64,000 nt of DNA from Carettochelys insculpta (taxonomy: Eukaryota; Chordata; Testudines; Carettochelyidae), in NCBI RefSeq assembly GCF_033958435.1, contig NC_134147.1, positions 42,154,001 through 42,218,000 on the forward strand. Direction: 5' to 3'. A program made the position numbers and the translations under genes. How positions within the stretch are numbered: the stretch's first letter is position 1; each line of letters begins with the position of its first letter. This document shows, one piece after another, positions 40,358 through 53,128 of the stretch. Below the pieces are notes generated by a model. The model did not search any database, was not told the DNA's origin, and saw only the letters and a list, made by a program, of their open reading frames with translations.

Positions 40358-40585
40358 CAAAACAAAAAAGCAGTCATGTAGCACTTTAAAGACTAACAAA
40401 ATAATTTATTAATATTATGAAATAATAAAAATACAATAATTTATTAATTTCCAGATCTGAAGAAGTGGGTCTGTCCCCTGGAAGCTCATCACCAAATAAA
40501 TTATTGTGTTAGTCTCTAAGTGCTACATGGCTGCATTTTTTGTTTTGTGAAGATACAGAGTAACATGGCTACCTCTCTGTGACTA
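40358..40585 (+). mobile_element. Foldback repeat with partly lost left arm
   Basis: The right half reads CTGAAGAAGTGGGTCTGTCC, CTCATCACCAAATAAATTAT and TGTTAGTCTCTAAGTGCTAC, and ends GAAGATACAGAGTAACATGG then CTACCTCTCTGTGAC. The left half keeps CAAAACAAAAAAGCAGTCAT and GCACTTTAAAGACTAACAAA, then loses its inner part to a short AT-rich run with a repeated AATAATTTATTAAT. TAAGGATA at 40350-40357 and 40586-40593 looks like an 8 bp target duplication. Confidence 0.82.
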
Positions 40586-40593
40586 TAAGGATA

Positions 40594-43500
40594 GACTGCT
40601 GAACACTAAAGGTCTCTCATTGGTCCATAGCAGAAAGGTGAAATCTCAGTTGTAATGCATCACCTAGCCATTGCTCAAATAGCCTATTTGCAGACTTGTT
40701 TATCAGCTTCTGTTTTATCACAGAATAAGTCAGTGGTGGAACAACACTGAGAAACTGAGATATTTCTTTGGGGTGGGCCCCTGGGGTCTGTTACCAGCTC
40801 TTCTACAGATTCTTTATGTGGCTTCAACCAATACTGTAGGCACCTTATTTTATTCCCCTGTAAAATGTGCTGACATTTACACGGGGTTCTGAGGCTTAAA
40901 TCCACATTTTTAATGTGCTTGGAGGTCCTCAGATTAATGACACTCTATCAAAGAAGAGTGCTGTTATTACTGTGAACAGAATAGAAAATACTGCACCTAA
41001 CTCAACAAAGAGTATTCCTGAGGCGTATGAGTAAGCCCGTTAGTAAGTCACATACTTCAGGCTACTGGGGCAAATTCTGCATGCAGTTAAATCCATGGAA
41101 ACGTGACATGGAAAGGCAACATGAATAAAGACACTTTTAAGAAGGAAACATATATTAAAGGATAGCAAAGATTTCCCAATTCAGACAAAAAATAGCACCC
41201 AGTAAGGAATATGTAAGACACAGGTGAGCCAAATCTGTCCTAGAAAGTATATTTCAATATTTTGGACATGAACCTACAATCACTGTACACACACAGTGAG
41301 TTTCCTTGTTGTAAGGCCCACAGGAGCATACTTTTATATTTAACTCCACACGTTATTCATGTGCCTTGTATTCCACCTCATTATTTAAGAATAACATTTT
41401 GAGCATCACTTTCCAAATACCGTCTGCTTGTTTACTGGGCCGGATAGACAGCAGCAGCCGTAGGCTTGTGCATTACATCAGTGCTGTAGATGTGTAGTTT
41501 CTCAATAAGTAAGTAGGGCATGAAATGAACATGGGAAAGATTCATATACTGTCCTGCTTTTGCTTCAGAACAGGTTGGCTGATTGACACAAACCCTATAT
41601 AATAATTCCTTCCAGGTACGTGGTGAAATCATGATTTGCTCCTCAGTTTCAATTCACTGCCATCTCTCAGAAGCAAATAAGTAGCTACATGATCTACCAC
41701 TAAGAAAGGCCTGTAATAATTCCCATGCTGGATGAAAACATATGGATTAATATTGTGACTGGTTTTACCTTTTATTTTGTAAAAAAATGCCTTAAATTTA
41801 TCTCCAACAACTCATAACTGATCAAATGGAGATAATAGCTTCAGAAAGCTATGCAAAAGCAACTAGTAATTTCCTACACCATCTCTGACAGACAATACTC
41901 CCTTGAACAATTGTGTAGGTGTTGGAATTCTTGCTTGCATCTCCAGCTCTCTCAGCACATACTGTTTTTAGGCTGCCATCTGCTAATGCACAGTGCCACC
42001 CAAAGAGATAGAGAAGTGCTCCAGCACCCTATCTGTTCTGTTTTCAGATTTACTTGTCTATTTCCTTCAACTCCCAACACCCAGGCTGTGCCATCCTTTA
42101 CCTCTGACGCTAGTGACAAGATCTATAAACTCCCCCACATTACTGTTAATTTTCAATGACTGAGAGCATCTCTTGAACTGGTACCCAGGCTTTCTTTTTG
42201 ATGAATGAGTACTGCTATGCCATTGCACCAATATAATGCTTAGCTTGGTGGTGTAAGTTAAAAGCAATTCATTTGTTTTGATATCCTAGAGGTTGCAGAT
42301 GAAGAGGGGATTACACTGTTTGGAAGGGCAGTATAGTTTATATGTCATCACTGAGCTTTTAAAGCACAGATTTCATCTATCTTTCTATCTATCTACATAT
42401 AGTCTTTCTTGCGAGCTATGTATTGTCTTAAACGTGCTTTCTGTCAAAGGAACAACACTGTTAGTATTTTGAATTGAATACAGACATGCACATCATGCAG
42501 TTCAGAATGTCAGAATCTAATTACCACGCCACATATGGGATGATGTGCATTATAGTTGATTCACTGGGCTTTGGACTGAAGTTGCCAGCAGAACACTTTG
42601 ACTTACTGCTGATTTTGCTTCAGTGCCTGGGATATTTGGAATATTTATAAGATGACGTTAATTTAATTCTGGTTTGGTTTTTTTTGGGAGGGGGGGCAAT
42701 TTTACACAGGATAATGCAGGTTAAGCTTGTTATGCAGCATCCATAGCTGAAATATATTGCAAGTTACAAATTTAACTCCAGGAAACTGAAGCATATGTTA
42801 TCCCTCACCAATTGAAAATTATTGCCTTTAGCCATTATTTATATTTGCTCCCATCTCTTTTCAGGGTTCCAAAATTTGTGTTTTTGTTTGCAGCCAAATA
42901 AAATACTACAGTTATGTTGGCATTGTAGGTTCTGTGCGGCAAATTGAGATGGATGTCACATTCTGAATTCTGTATTTCAAACTGAGAAATCAGAAGAAGC
43001 AAGTACAGGCAACCAGCAAAGAAATTCTCCCCGTATTGCTTGCAAAACATAAAAGAGAATAAAAGAGAACCAAGATAAGAAAGTTGAGTTTGGGAACGAG
43101 GGAGTATAAAAGACTGTATGTTTAAAAGAGGTTCAGCTAATGGCTTACCTTTTATTCTAGCTGTTCCAGAAATCCTTGCTATCTCTAAATTGCACCAACA
43201 AATGGTATAGCACAATGTTTCTTGTATTTTTTCCATGCATGTGCACAATAAATTTTGTTATGGGCACGAAGGCATAGGCAGATGTGCACCACCCGTAGAA
43301 ACACATGCTGCCAGCGGTGGGCAGCTGTGGCTGCCCTGCTAATCATCTAAGTGGTATTTCAATCTTGAGTGGCCACCCAGGCGTGCAGCTTACAGGGAAA
43401 ACTAGTATACAATACTTAAATCTTTGGTTTTGGTAGTCAAGATAAATTAGAATAACTTTAAATGAAAATAATGAATGTTTTTGCATCTAAGCTACAGTGT

Positions 43501-43687
43501 CATTCTTGTGAACCTGTCTGTCATAGTAGAAGTTTGCAATATTTTACAATTACATGGAGGTTGCACACGCAATAAAAGAAGATTCCATTCTTATGGCAGA
43601 CTAAGCGTAATGCCAGCTGATTTTCAGGAAAACGCCACAAAATAATTTAATAGTTCAATTGTTAAAGATATTTAAACAATTCTCTAG
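40594..43687. other. No gene or repeat recognised
   Basis: About 3 kb of AT-rich DNA. Frames at 41851-42159 plus and 42835-43248 minus have no domain or compositional support. A short TATC-type repeat lies near 42.38 kb. Confidence 0.45.
42378..42398 (+). repeat. Short (TATC)n repeat
   Basis: TATCTTTCTATCTATCTAC, about five imperfect units. Confidence 0.85.
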
Positions 43688-44130
43688 GGCTACATCTACA
43701 CTACAGTGCTCGGCCAACAAAAGTTACTGTTGGAAGGTATCTTCTGACAAAACTTCTGTCCACAGAGTGCAGCCAAACATGAAAGTGGATCACTGTCGAT
43801 TCACTCTGTCGACAGAGAGCAGCCAGACTGCCCAGCCGCTCTCTCCACAGAACAGTGAAATGGAAGGACAGGAGACAGGGCTGCCTGGTGTCCCAGAAGC
43901 CATGTCTGTTGACGGAGGGCCCCCTGAAGCATCCACGCAGCTTTTTGGTTGGCAGATTCTGTTGAGAAAGCCATTCTGTCCCATGGGAGAGAGGCAGAAG
44001 GCTGTTGACAAGACTGCCAAGTTCTGTCAAGAGTATGTCGACACAATGCATTATTAGTGGGGATGCGCTACGGGATTTTGTCAACTAAACACCAGTTTTG
44101 TCAACAAAACTCTCTAGTGTAGATGTAGCC
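43688..44130 (+). mobile_element. Harbinger-like MITE, GTCGAC type, short form
   Basis: A 443 bp element with ends GGCTACATCTACACTACAG and CTCTAGTGTAGATGTAGCC. Modules include CACTGTCGATTCACTCTGTC, CTGTCGACAGAGAGCAGCC, CTGTTGACGGAGGGCCCC and TTTTGTCAACAAAACTCTC. Flanks are TAG (43685-43687) and TGG (44131-44133), a 3 bp duplication with one difference. It is the deleted form of the long element at 37864-39719 and the reverse of the copy at 2401-2777. It is non-coding. Confidence 0.85.
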
Positions 44131-44133
44131 TGG

Positions 44134-44832
44134 GGGTATGTCTACACAGCAGCCTTATTTTGAAATAAGCTATTCCAGAAAAGCTGTTCCAGAATAACTT
44201 GTTTCAAAATAATGCTGCTACATGCAAAAATGCATTTCAAAATAGCACTTAGCTATTTCAAAATACAGTATCTACACACATAGGCTGTAGCATTCCTAGC
44301 ATTCCTCTTTTGAAAGAGGCATTTACATGAGGGAAATCAAACATGCAAATGAGGCACAGATTTACATATCTGGCACCTCATCTGCATATTCTTTTTTTGA
44401 AAGAGCTTCTTTTGAAAGAAGAAAAGCACTGTAGACACAGCTCTTTCAAAAGTAATACCCATCTTTGAAAGAACCCTTCTTTCTATTTCCTTTAGGAAGC
44501 GTAATGGTGGCCAGCTACACTTTGAAAGTGCTGCTTTTGAAATGCAGACTAGCTGTATAGATGCAGGCACTTCGACATAAGCCCCACACTTCGAAATTCC
44601 CTTATTCCCGATGTGTTTTGGGAGTAAGGGAATTTCAAAGTATGGGGTTTATTGCCAAGCTCCTGCCTTTATACAGCCAGTCTGTGTTTTGAAAGCAGCA
44701 CTTCCAAAGGGCGACTGGCCATCATTATGCTAATGAGGTGCAGAATATATATGTCAGCACCTCATTAACCTGTTCCAAAGTGCCTCATTAACATGCCCCT
44801 TCCAAAAGGGAGGGGTATGTGTAGACATGGTC
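44134..44832. mobile_element. Composite of decayed Harbinger-like MITEs
   Basis: The region starts GGGTATGTCTACACAGCAGC directly beside the previous MITE and ends GGGGTATGTGTAGACATGGT. Inside are TTTCAAAATAG modules (a decayed TTTCGAAATAG type) at 44139-44275, a palindromic unit with CTCTTTTGAAAGAGGCATTT and ACTGTAGACACAGCTC at about 44300-44440, a CACTTCGAAATTCCC and GGGAATTTCAAAGTATGGGG hairpin near 44590-44650, and GCTAATGAGGTGCAG modules shared with the 98-564 palindrome. This looks like a large element that took in others. I cannot fix the internal limits. Confidence 0.65.
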
Positions 44833-46009
44833 TCAGAGTGATATTCACCCCTCAAGCAAAGACCCAACAAAATGGTTATGTACTCTTTCATCACATACTA
44901 GCCTTCTTTTCATGTGTAAGAGGGTCTTTAGTGGTCCACAAGTCTTGGGCTGATCTTCTGAACTTCACCTCATACATTCATCCTCTCTGGCTTTAAAAAC
45001 GCAGCTGCACAGCCAACTGGGCTCCTCCTCTTCCCATTTCCCCACAGAAGGCTAAAAAATGTTCATCACAATGAAATTCATGAAACACTTTAATTCTGTG
45101 GCAGCCAGACACTAAGGAACAGAAAAATCATTTAATCTCATAATGTTTTAGGGCCCCTAGGCAAATGTAAACAGTACAGTATATGCTGATAGACTGTGGA
45201 TTTATTGCCAGTGCTGAACAAAATATCCGGTGCCTTGTTTGGCATTCCGCTTGATTTTGTAGGCAATTTATTAAATTGTTTTCAGAATTTCAGTAACGAA
45301 ATTATTGCTGGGCAAGTCTGAACATACCAGCCTCATTTGGGAAAGGAGGCATTTTTCATTGAACAACAGAACTATATTCAAACCTCATTAAATTGGCTTG
45401 AGGTAACTCATTGCACTTCAAGAGTGAGTCACTCTCAAAGTCACTCCGCTGAGCCAAAGCCACATGCAAAGCCTCTGTCACAAGCTGACCCTGTAAGGAG
45501 GAGCAGGGTCCAGGGCTTTGTGATCAATTTACCAGCTGACCAATTCTGCTTAAGGGAAGGCAACTGGGCCTTCTAATGGGGTAAGACAGCAGCAGCCACC
45601 TGCGATCTTTCTACCTGGGAGGAAAGGAAAGCTGCTGATAGGGTTCCTAAAGAAAGAAGAGAGAAGTTGCTGGAAGAGCTGCAGACAACACAGAACAAGG
45701 AATGTGCAACCTCTTCTATATGGGCCAGGTAACCTATTATTTAGCTCTTGGTATAAGAGACTTCATTTCAAGTTTATTTGGACTTAAAGTAGAACCCAAG
45801 CAGGGGGACTTCATCTGGCATCTGCAGAATGTGTGGAATTCTCAAAGGGGCCTGAGAAAAGGTGAAACTGTGGTTGAAGAACCACAAAATACACAACAAG
45901 AAGGCAGATGACTTGACCAGCAGAAGATGGTAAAGCACAGGTTGTCCCTTTCTCAGACTTCGAAGAACAGAAACACTTCATTACCCCATATACTGCAATA
46001 TAGATAAAG
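44833..46009. other. No gene recognised
   Basis: Mixed DNA. The part from 45420 to 45720 is richer in G and C, with GGAGGAGCAGGGTCCAGGG, and may be an old LTR or other repeat. No conserved frame is visible. Confidence 0.4.
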
Positions 46010-46011
46010 TA

Positions 46012-46330
46012 CAAGTTGAACCTCTCTACTCCAGCACCCTCTTATCCAGCATCATTCTTAATCTGGCATGATTTTACTGGCCACATGACCACTAATCAGA
46101 GGTGCAACCAAGCATCCATCAGTTCCATAAAGTTTGTTTACAGCCACCAGTGCTGGGTCTCAATGTTCTGTGCTATTTAGCTATAACTTATCCCTGGATG
46201 TCTTCTAAGAGCCCAGTAAGCAGTGGAAGTGTTGGTGATGTGCTGGACAATATTGACCTTCTGTGGTCTTGCAAATTCTCCACTTTGGCACCAGTTGGGT
46301 CCCAAAGGTGCTGGATTAGAGAAGTTTAAA
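46012..46330. mobile_element. Pogo/mariner-like MITE
   Basis: TA then CAAGTTGAACCTCTCTACTC starts the element, followed by CCAGCACCCTCTTATCCAGC, GTTTACAGCCACCAGTGCTG, CTTCTAAGAGCCCAGTAAGC and GGTGCTGGATTAGAGAAGTT. The right end is decayed. It has the same orientation as the copies at 48.5 and 63.1 kb. Confidence 0.85.
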
Positions 46331-47495
46331 TGGCAATATTTGTTGAAGTGCCTTATGAGCCTATGTCCTGTTGAAAGTAAATAGAACTTAGGCTCCTGGG
46401 TCACATAGGTGCTTTTGAAAATGTTGCCCAAGATTAACTTCAATGGGACCAGGATTTAAGTCACTGAAAAGTACACTGGGGCTTAGCTTCTACAGACATG
46501 AGATTCTATGGCCATGGGTTTTATAGGCACGTAACGGCCAATTCAATCAACCAGAGAAAGGTAAGTGCCTGAATATTTGTGAGGATCTGAGCTTATAGCT
46601 TTGCTTTCTGACAGACTTCTGTCTAGTTTTATATGTTTTTAATTTCCTTAATAAAAACCCAAAGAAGAAAAGTCAGGAAGCCTTTGAAGAAAGATCCTCC
46701 CTCAGACAAGAAGCTTAGGAAGATGCAGATACAGACAATAAGGCAGTGCCCTGACCACATACTGTATTTCAACCTGCCCATTTAACATTTAAGAGGAACA
46801 CCATGATGTTCTCAACAGAATGAGGAGCAACCTCATGATTCAGAGAGACCAGCAAATGCAAAATTGAAAGCAAAATACAAAATAGTATTCTCAAAGCTGC
46901 AAAGCATGAAAAACGAGATAGGCAAGCAACACATTGACAAAGGAAGAAGGCAGAAAAATGTTGATTCTCAGGCAGTTTTTCAGGACATGGCTGCTTAAAG
47001 AGAATCCACCTCCTTCTGTGCCAAGTGGAACATGGTCAGGCTGCTTATTGAGGCAACGAAGGTAAGAACAGAGCAAACCTTCCTCTCTGCAGTTCTCTGA
47101 ATGTGGGCACCTCAGGGCCCAATGAAATAGTGATAGGGAACAATGAGAATTTGTAAAACACACTGTTGAAGTCAGGGGACCGTAAACTACAGCTTGGCTG
47201 AAGAAAGTGAAAGCAGTGCAAACAGCATTACATCTGTGTCACCATGAAGTGTTATTCCCAGCTACCCTACTCTTACAGTTTGTCCAGACAGCTGACAGGT
47301 CTAGAGTCCTCTCCAGTTTGTAACAAACTTTCAGTCCCTTAGTACCAGAGCTCAGAGAGAAATGACAGCGTGCCAGCAAGTACAAGAATATCTCAATGCA
47401 AATGTTCAGGAACAAAAAAGCATAGGAACCAACTGAACAAGGGTTGATCTGAGTATGGTTTCTGGATCTTACTTTTCCAGAGGGTGAAACTGGAA
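46331..47495. other. No gene or repeat recognised
   Basis: AT-rich DNA with no conserved frame or bounded repeat. Confidence 0.45.
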
Positions 47496-47497
47496 TA

Positions 47498-48023
47498 CCG
47501 TATATGCTCATTTATTAGCCTGTTTGTTGATAAGCCAACCCCCGCCCCCCGCCCCTGACTGGAGATGGATAGCAAAAATAGCAAAACACTGTGACTCCTT
47601 CATAAGCCAAGCCTATATTTCAGGAGTTGGAAAACTTCATTTCTCAGCCCATTAGGGTAAGTTGCTGGGGCACCAGGATGTTTTGTTAACTGGAGCATCA
47701 GCAGACACAGAGCCCTGAGCTTCCCAGTGTCTGCAATTCACCCTTGCCAGCCAACCAGAGCAGTGGCCAGCACATCCTTTACCTCATGCTGCTTCCCACA
47801 GCTCCCATTGGCCAGGAGCAATGACTTGCCATCACAGGCAGCAAAGGGGCTCTTTGCTTGCTGATGTGCATTCCAGGCACACAAAATGTCTGGGCACACC
47901 AGAGGCTTACCCAGACAATCTGGGAACCAATATTTTGCTGACCTGTTGCTAAGCGAGCCCCTCTTCTCAATTATTCACTTTTTTACCCCTCCCAAAGATT
48001 GGCTTATGAACCAGTATGTACAG
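47498..48023. mobile_element. TA-flanked MITE with CCGTATATGCTC ends
   Basis: The left end is TA then CCGTATATGCTCATTTATTA and GCC. The right end is GATTGGCTTATGAACCAGTA then TGTACAG and TA (48024-48025). Its complement, CTGTACATACTGGTTCATAA then GCC, pairs with the left end. A 526 bp length, TA duplications and inverted ends point to a Tc1/mariner-type MITE. Its ends differ from the CAGGTTGAACC family, so it is a separate lineage. It is non-coding. Confidence 0.82.
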
Positions 48024-48491
48024 TAATTAATAGCATTCCAAATTCACTACCACTCTGTGGTAGTTCACAAGGAACTAGAGGCAACATTTCAACAATAAAG
48101 AAAGGAGAGGAGCCACCTGAAAGAATTTACTTTACAAAGCTGGAGATTTTCATAAGTGTTTGAGAACAATTCATATGAAGGCAGTCCTTTGGAGAATACA
48201 AGAATATCCTGTTTAATATAGTTTGCTCTGAACATATTCCTACACTGCTCTAGTGGGTTGATAAAATGTGGGTCGTATTTTTGTGGCTCTAAAAGAAAGG
48301 AGGCCATCAATTGCATATATGAAAATGTATATCTCCTGTCTCTTCCCTGAGATTCCAATAGCATTCTTTCTTTAAAAAAAAAATGTATCCACATCAGGCT
48401 GTATAACTAACCCACAGTATAACAGAGTAGGGGAGCATCCCTGCTCAGTGCATGCTTAAAAATGGCAAAGAACACAACAGCCAAATGTTTG
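48024..48491. other. No gene or repeat recognised
   Basis: AT-rich spacer between two TA-flanked MITEs. Confidence 0.45.
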
Positions 48492-48493
48492 TA

Positions 48494-48815
48494 CAGGTTG
48501 AACCTCTCTAGTCTAGCACTCTCTTATCCAGCAACATCCATAATACGGCATGATTTTAGTTATCCAGATGACCACTTACGGCTGTGACCAAGTTTCCCAT
48601 AGTCTCATAAAGTTTGTTTGCAGCCACCAGTCCTGGCTCTCATTGTTCTGTGCTTTTATTTAGCTGTAATTTACCCCAAATGTCTTCTAAAAGGCCAGAA
48701 AGCAGTTGAACATTGGTAATGCTACCAGACAATATTGACCTGCCCTGGTCTGGAAAATTCTGTTATTTGGCACCAGTAAGGTCCCCAGAGTGCCGGACTA
48801 GAGAGGTTCAACCTG
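48494..48815. mobile_element. Pogo/mariner-like MITE, best-preserved copy
   Basis: A 322 bp element with ends CAGGTTGAACCTCTCTAGTC and GACTAGAGAGGTTCAACCTG, flanked by TA at 48492-48493 and 48816-48817. The first and last 24 or so bases are near-perfect inverted repeats. Internal landmarks are the same as in the other copies. It is non-coding and mobilised by a partner not present here. Confidence 0.93.
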
Positions 48816-48994
48816 TATTAAGCATTGCAGTGAGTGAAGCCTACAGAACTCTAACCGATGGAAGGAGTTGACCAAGACTCCGACATTGCCTTAAATCTAA
48901 TAAACAAAATGTCACATTGTTAAGTGTATTGACTGCAGTTTTGGTTGTAAGAGAGATCTGTGGTCTGGTTTGACTAGTCAGAGTTTAAAACTAA

Positions 48995-49272
48995 GAGCTT
49001 ATTTACACTTAACACACTACAGCAGCACCACTAGATTAGAGCTGAAGCAGCACTTCAACATAGACACTACCTTCCCCAGCAAGAAGGCTTCTCCTATAGC
49101 TCTGGCTAAGCAACCTCCATGACAGGCAGTAGTCAGGCTAACGGAAGAATTAACCTAGCAATGTCTACTCTTGGACTACGGTTGGTTTTAACAAAACCAC
49201 GAAAGGCGAAACCTTTTCACGCCCTTGACTAATGTAATCAAACCGACCTAATTTTCTAGGGTAGACCAAGCC
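48995..49272. mobile_element. Harbinger-like MITE, AGCTT/AAGCC ends, TAA target duplication
   Basis: The left end is GAGCTTATTTACACTTAACA and the right end is CTAGGGTAGACCAAGCC, flanked by TAA at 48992-48994 and 49273-49275. The body has no long inverted arms; CTTTTCACGCC and CGAAAGGCGAAACC are GC-richer islands. The TAA duplication fits PIF/Harbinger. It is a different family from the GGCTACGTC elements. Confidence 0.62.
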
Positions 49273-49275
49273 TAA

Positions 49276-52200
49276 ATAAGGTGTTATGTCTCTTTGGAAG
49301 ATAACAGTCTGCCACTGATTATTTAATATTGAACTATATATAACCTGCTACTTCCGGCAACTATTCTTACCACAGAACATGGAGGTTTGCACATTTGCAG
49401 AAACATTAGGAGCTTCACCCATCTATCTCCTTGCATCAAGAAGGTAACAGATAACATTCTGCCTCCTACTCAAACATAAGTTCTAGTCACATAAACGAGA
49501 ACTACAAGATAGGAACATTTTTGGGGTGAATAAATCCCAATTAAAAGACAAAGTTGAAGCTTCTGAATGCAGACACGTTAACAAATTCAGCAATGCTTTA
49601 ATGAACCACACTGTGCTTATCAAGGGCTAGGAAAATAAAATACTTTTTGTTCCATTGGTCTCGGGGCTCGTATTGCTCCTTCCTAACTTTGCCTCCCTTT
49701 TCAATGCTTTAAGTAATAGCTTGCTGTATTATATCCAGTAGTAAGGCTGTCTTGCCTTTCAATAAGTGTAACCAATTTGAGTTGACACAATTCCTTTTGT
49801 ATCTCATTTTCTTTTATTATAATAGTGCCTTTTGTTCCATTTAAAGTAAGGGTCTGTCAAGGTTTTCATTTCTAAATCCTAATTTATGGCATTTTTAAGG
49901 AAAAAAACTAAAAATTATTCTGCAATGAACTTTGGCACGGAACAAGCACTATTAAAACTTAAAGGCAATCATCACATCTTTAATTCAGCATCCAGCCTGG
50001 ACTCTCATAATAATCAACAGTACTGCAATGGAGACAACTGTACTAATGAAAATGGGTCTTTATGAAAGATGTGAGGCTAGATTCTGAACTGATTTAAATC
50101 CTGTGCAACTTTATTGAACAAATATCTCACCAGCAGAGATCATGTTGATACCTAATTCAACATGTTATCAGCAGACAGCTGGTGAATCCCTGGACTAGAG
50201 GACAAAGAATTAACATCCTGAGGACAGAGGACAGGGAGCCAGAGGACGCATGTGCATGTAATGCTTTTGTTGCCTGTCTGACAGTCAGGCAGCAGTAGTG
50301 GGTACAACAGGTTACAGGAGAGTGACTGGCTGCCAGAAATGTGCGACAATTGTGTAGGTATAGATACCAAGAGGATAAAGCAAAGGGGCACAAAAGAAAC
50401 CAGAGAGAAAAAGGGTCTGAGCTCTGGCTGCTGGGTTTGAAGGTCAGCATTCAACTGCCTCCCAAACTGGGATAAGCTGGGGAAAGTATCTCAAGTGCAT
50501 GGCCTGAAGATATCCATGGAGTGCCAGCCTCTTTCATACCACTTTAGTCTACTAGACTGCTGTAGAGGATAGATTTAGAAATGTGCCATTTGATCTTTAG
50601 CAGCAAGTATTAAGTCCTTGCGGCTAGGGCTTTGAAAACCATTTTTCCCTGGCTTCTTATGTGAGATGTATGCATGTTGGGAATCTGTATGCTTGTAGCA
50701 CCTGCGAGCACGTGCCTTTGAGCTCAGGGTATGCAGCAAACATCTAGAAGGGATTGGAGTACTATGGCAAGCACAGTGACATCTTACAGTGGGGTGGGCT
50801 CTGACGCAGCCTGAGACACCAGGTCTGTAGCTGATGCAAGTCAGTGTCAGTCCACAGAAGTCAGCGAGAGGTGTGATGCTGATTCACACTTGCAAAGGAG
50901 CTACACTGCTGTAGCAAATGCTGTGACTACTGGAGAATTCTAAAGCATGTGAGGAATGCTCACTTGGTGAACAGGAGACAGATACAGACACAGACGCAGT
51001 ACTTAGGAGTCATTTTGGCACAAGAACAAATATTTGAAATTTAATTAGCTTATCTAAGGCCCAGTTCATTAGTAATTGAACTTTTCATATTATTTAAGCA
51101 GGAAAACTGTGTAACGTGCCTCCTGTATTTGACTTTACAGATTTCATATGGTGCTTCCCAACTTCACAGCGCTTCACAGCCCTTAACTTCTCATAATAAC
51201 TTCAGATAGAGGTTAGTAAGTTGAGTTACTACCATTTTATAGGTAAGGGTTATATGTATTGCTTGCTGGACAATAACTTGAAGGGACTCCATGCATGTAA
51301 AACTACACTGGCTCCTTAGTAAAGCATACAGGGTAAACTTAGTAAATTCAAAGCAGTGCTGTAGCTAGAACTAGCTTTCAAGCCAGGTGCTAATTGACTT
51401 CTTGCTTTCTCTTCCAAAATCTTCCCCCCTCTGCAACCTGATCTCCCTCCTCCATGTTCCATGCAGGTTGTGCACAGATTAATTGGGTCACTCAAAGAGG
51501 GAATTAAAATTGCTCCTCTTGTTCCTATTCTCAGATGACTAGACCATGCATCTCCCTCTAACATTTCGAACTAGCTTACTCAGCTATTGCATTTCATAAA
51601 AATTGCTGCAATTTCCAAGGAAAAACAAGTACATCCTGAAGAAAATATATTACCCTGGGGATGTTTGAGCTCCCTCTCGTCAAACAGGGTGAGACTTTTG
51701 TAACTGAGCAAGCACAATGTCTTCACTCAGTGCTAGTGATTCTGTGTGCCAAAAAACAGCTGTCCTCATGTGGAGCATGGAGCTTTTCAGGGGACAGTGC
51801 CACTGCAGAGGGGGAAAAGACAAGTACAGTCTAGCCTATGGTGACCCCACTGAAGCAGGGAAGACTTCACCAGTGGTGTAAGGACGGATGGTCAAACTTC
51901 AGTACATGCACTGGCACACTGACAATCATGTGTGTCCAAATTATGTATGAAAATATCTACTTTGAAACACCACAGCATGTCCTTAAGTTATGCAATCAAT
52001 ACCTCAATGGATGTGCTGACCCCGTTGCGTCATTTATTGACCAGGTGTCCCATTTTTAAAGGGACTGTCCCATAGTTAAGCCCTCTACAGGTATCCTGAC
52101 TTTATCTTAAAACAGACAAATGGTCCAATACAGTCTCTCTCTCTTCTTTCCACACAATTCGGTATTGGTGGGTCCTGTAACTGGCTGGACTCATATTCCC

Positions 52201-52559
52201 CAGCCACATGCCCACCAGCAGGGGATCCAGTGTCTGAGAATGGGGTGGGTGTGCAAGGCTGCTGGCAGCTGTTCCCACTGGTGATCTATCAGTGAATCCC
52301 TGCATAAGAACCCTAATGCCATAAAGATAAGGTACATAAAAAGAATTTAGCTACAAACTATTTCCTTGTAACAGGACCTCAGTCAACTTGACGTCAGGTG
52401 AGCTGATAGAATTCCCGGGCCTCTGTGCACCTGCCTGTCAACAGAACTGCTTGATGCTAATTTGAATGTGTGTACAATTGGTTGCCCTTGAACTTACATG
52501 ATTATGAGTTAATTTTACCAGGTGTACCATATTCAACATAGGGAAATATGGTCACCTCC
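49276..52559. other. No gene or repeat recognised
   Basis: About 3.3 kb of AT-rich DNA. The overlapping minus frames at 50152-50454 and the minus frame at 51316-51564 show no conserved domain. Confidence 0.45.
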
Positions 52560-52682
52560 TTTACAGCAAATGGAGAGACTTGGTCAGAAATGAGGAGCTT
52601 TGGAACAAAGTAGGACAAGACCCACTTAACATTCAAATGGAGTGAGGAAAGTGGCGATGGCTAGGCCACACTCTCAGAAAAC
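52560..52682 (+). mobile_element. Second LINE family, C-terminal fragment, part 1
   Basis: A plus-strand frame reads KWRWLGHTLRKP just before the CR1 insertion. This is the conserved segment after the reverse transcriptase in several APE-type LINEs (W-x-GH-x-LRKP). The upstream part (LWNKVGQDPLNIQME) fits the same region. It is distinct from the LINE at 26632, whose equivalent is LRWLGHVHRM. Confidence 0.68.
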
Positions 52683-53128
52683 CATAGAATCATAGAATAC
52701 TAGGACTGGAAGGGACCTTGAGAGGTCATCAAGTCCAGCCCCTACCCTCATGGCGGAACCAAGTACTGTCTAGACAATCCCTGATAGACATTTATCTAAC
52801 CTGTTCTTAAATATCTCCAGAGATGGAGATTCCACAATCTCCCTAGGCAATTTATTCCAGTGTTTGACCACCCTGACAGTTAGGAACTTTTTCCTAATGT
52901 CCAACCTAAATCTCCCTTGCTGCAGTTTAAGCTCATTGCTTCTTGTTTTAGCCTCAGAGTCCAAGAAGAGCAAGTTTTCTCCCTCCTCCTTATGACACCC
53001 TTTTAGATAACTGAAAACTGCTATCATGTCCCCCCTCAATCTTCTATTTTCCAAACTAAACAAGCCCAGTCCTTTCAGCCTTTCTTCATAGGTCATGCTC
53101 TCTAGACCTCTGATCATTCTTGTTCATC
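52683..53128 (-). mobile_element. CR1 LINE 3' end with intact tail
   Basis: On the minus strand 115 codons stay open and read the end of CR1 ORF2: MTYEERLKGLGLFSLENRRL, RGDMIAVFSYLKG, LKLQQGRFRLDIRKKF and VVKHWNKLPREIVESPSLE. The 3'UTR follows, ending in the CR1 tail CTATGATTCTATGG on the minus strand (plus-strand CCATAGAATCATAGAATAC at 52683). It is 5' truncated, as most CR1 copies are. It lies inside the second-family LINE fragment. Confidence 0.92.
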
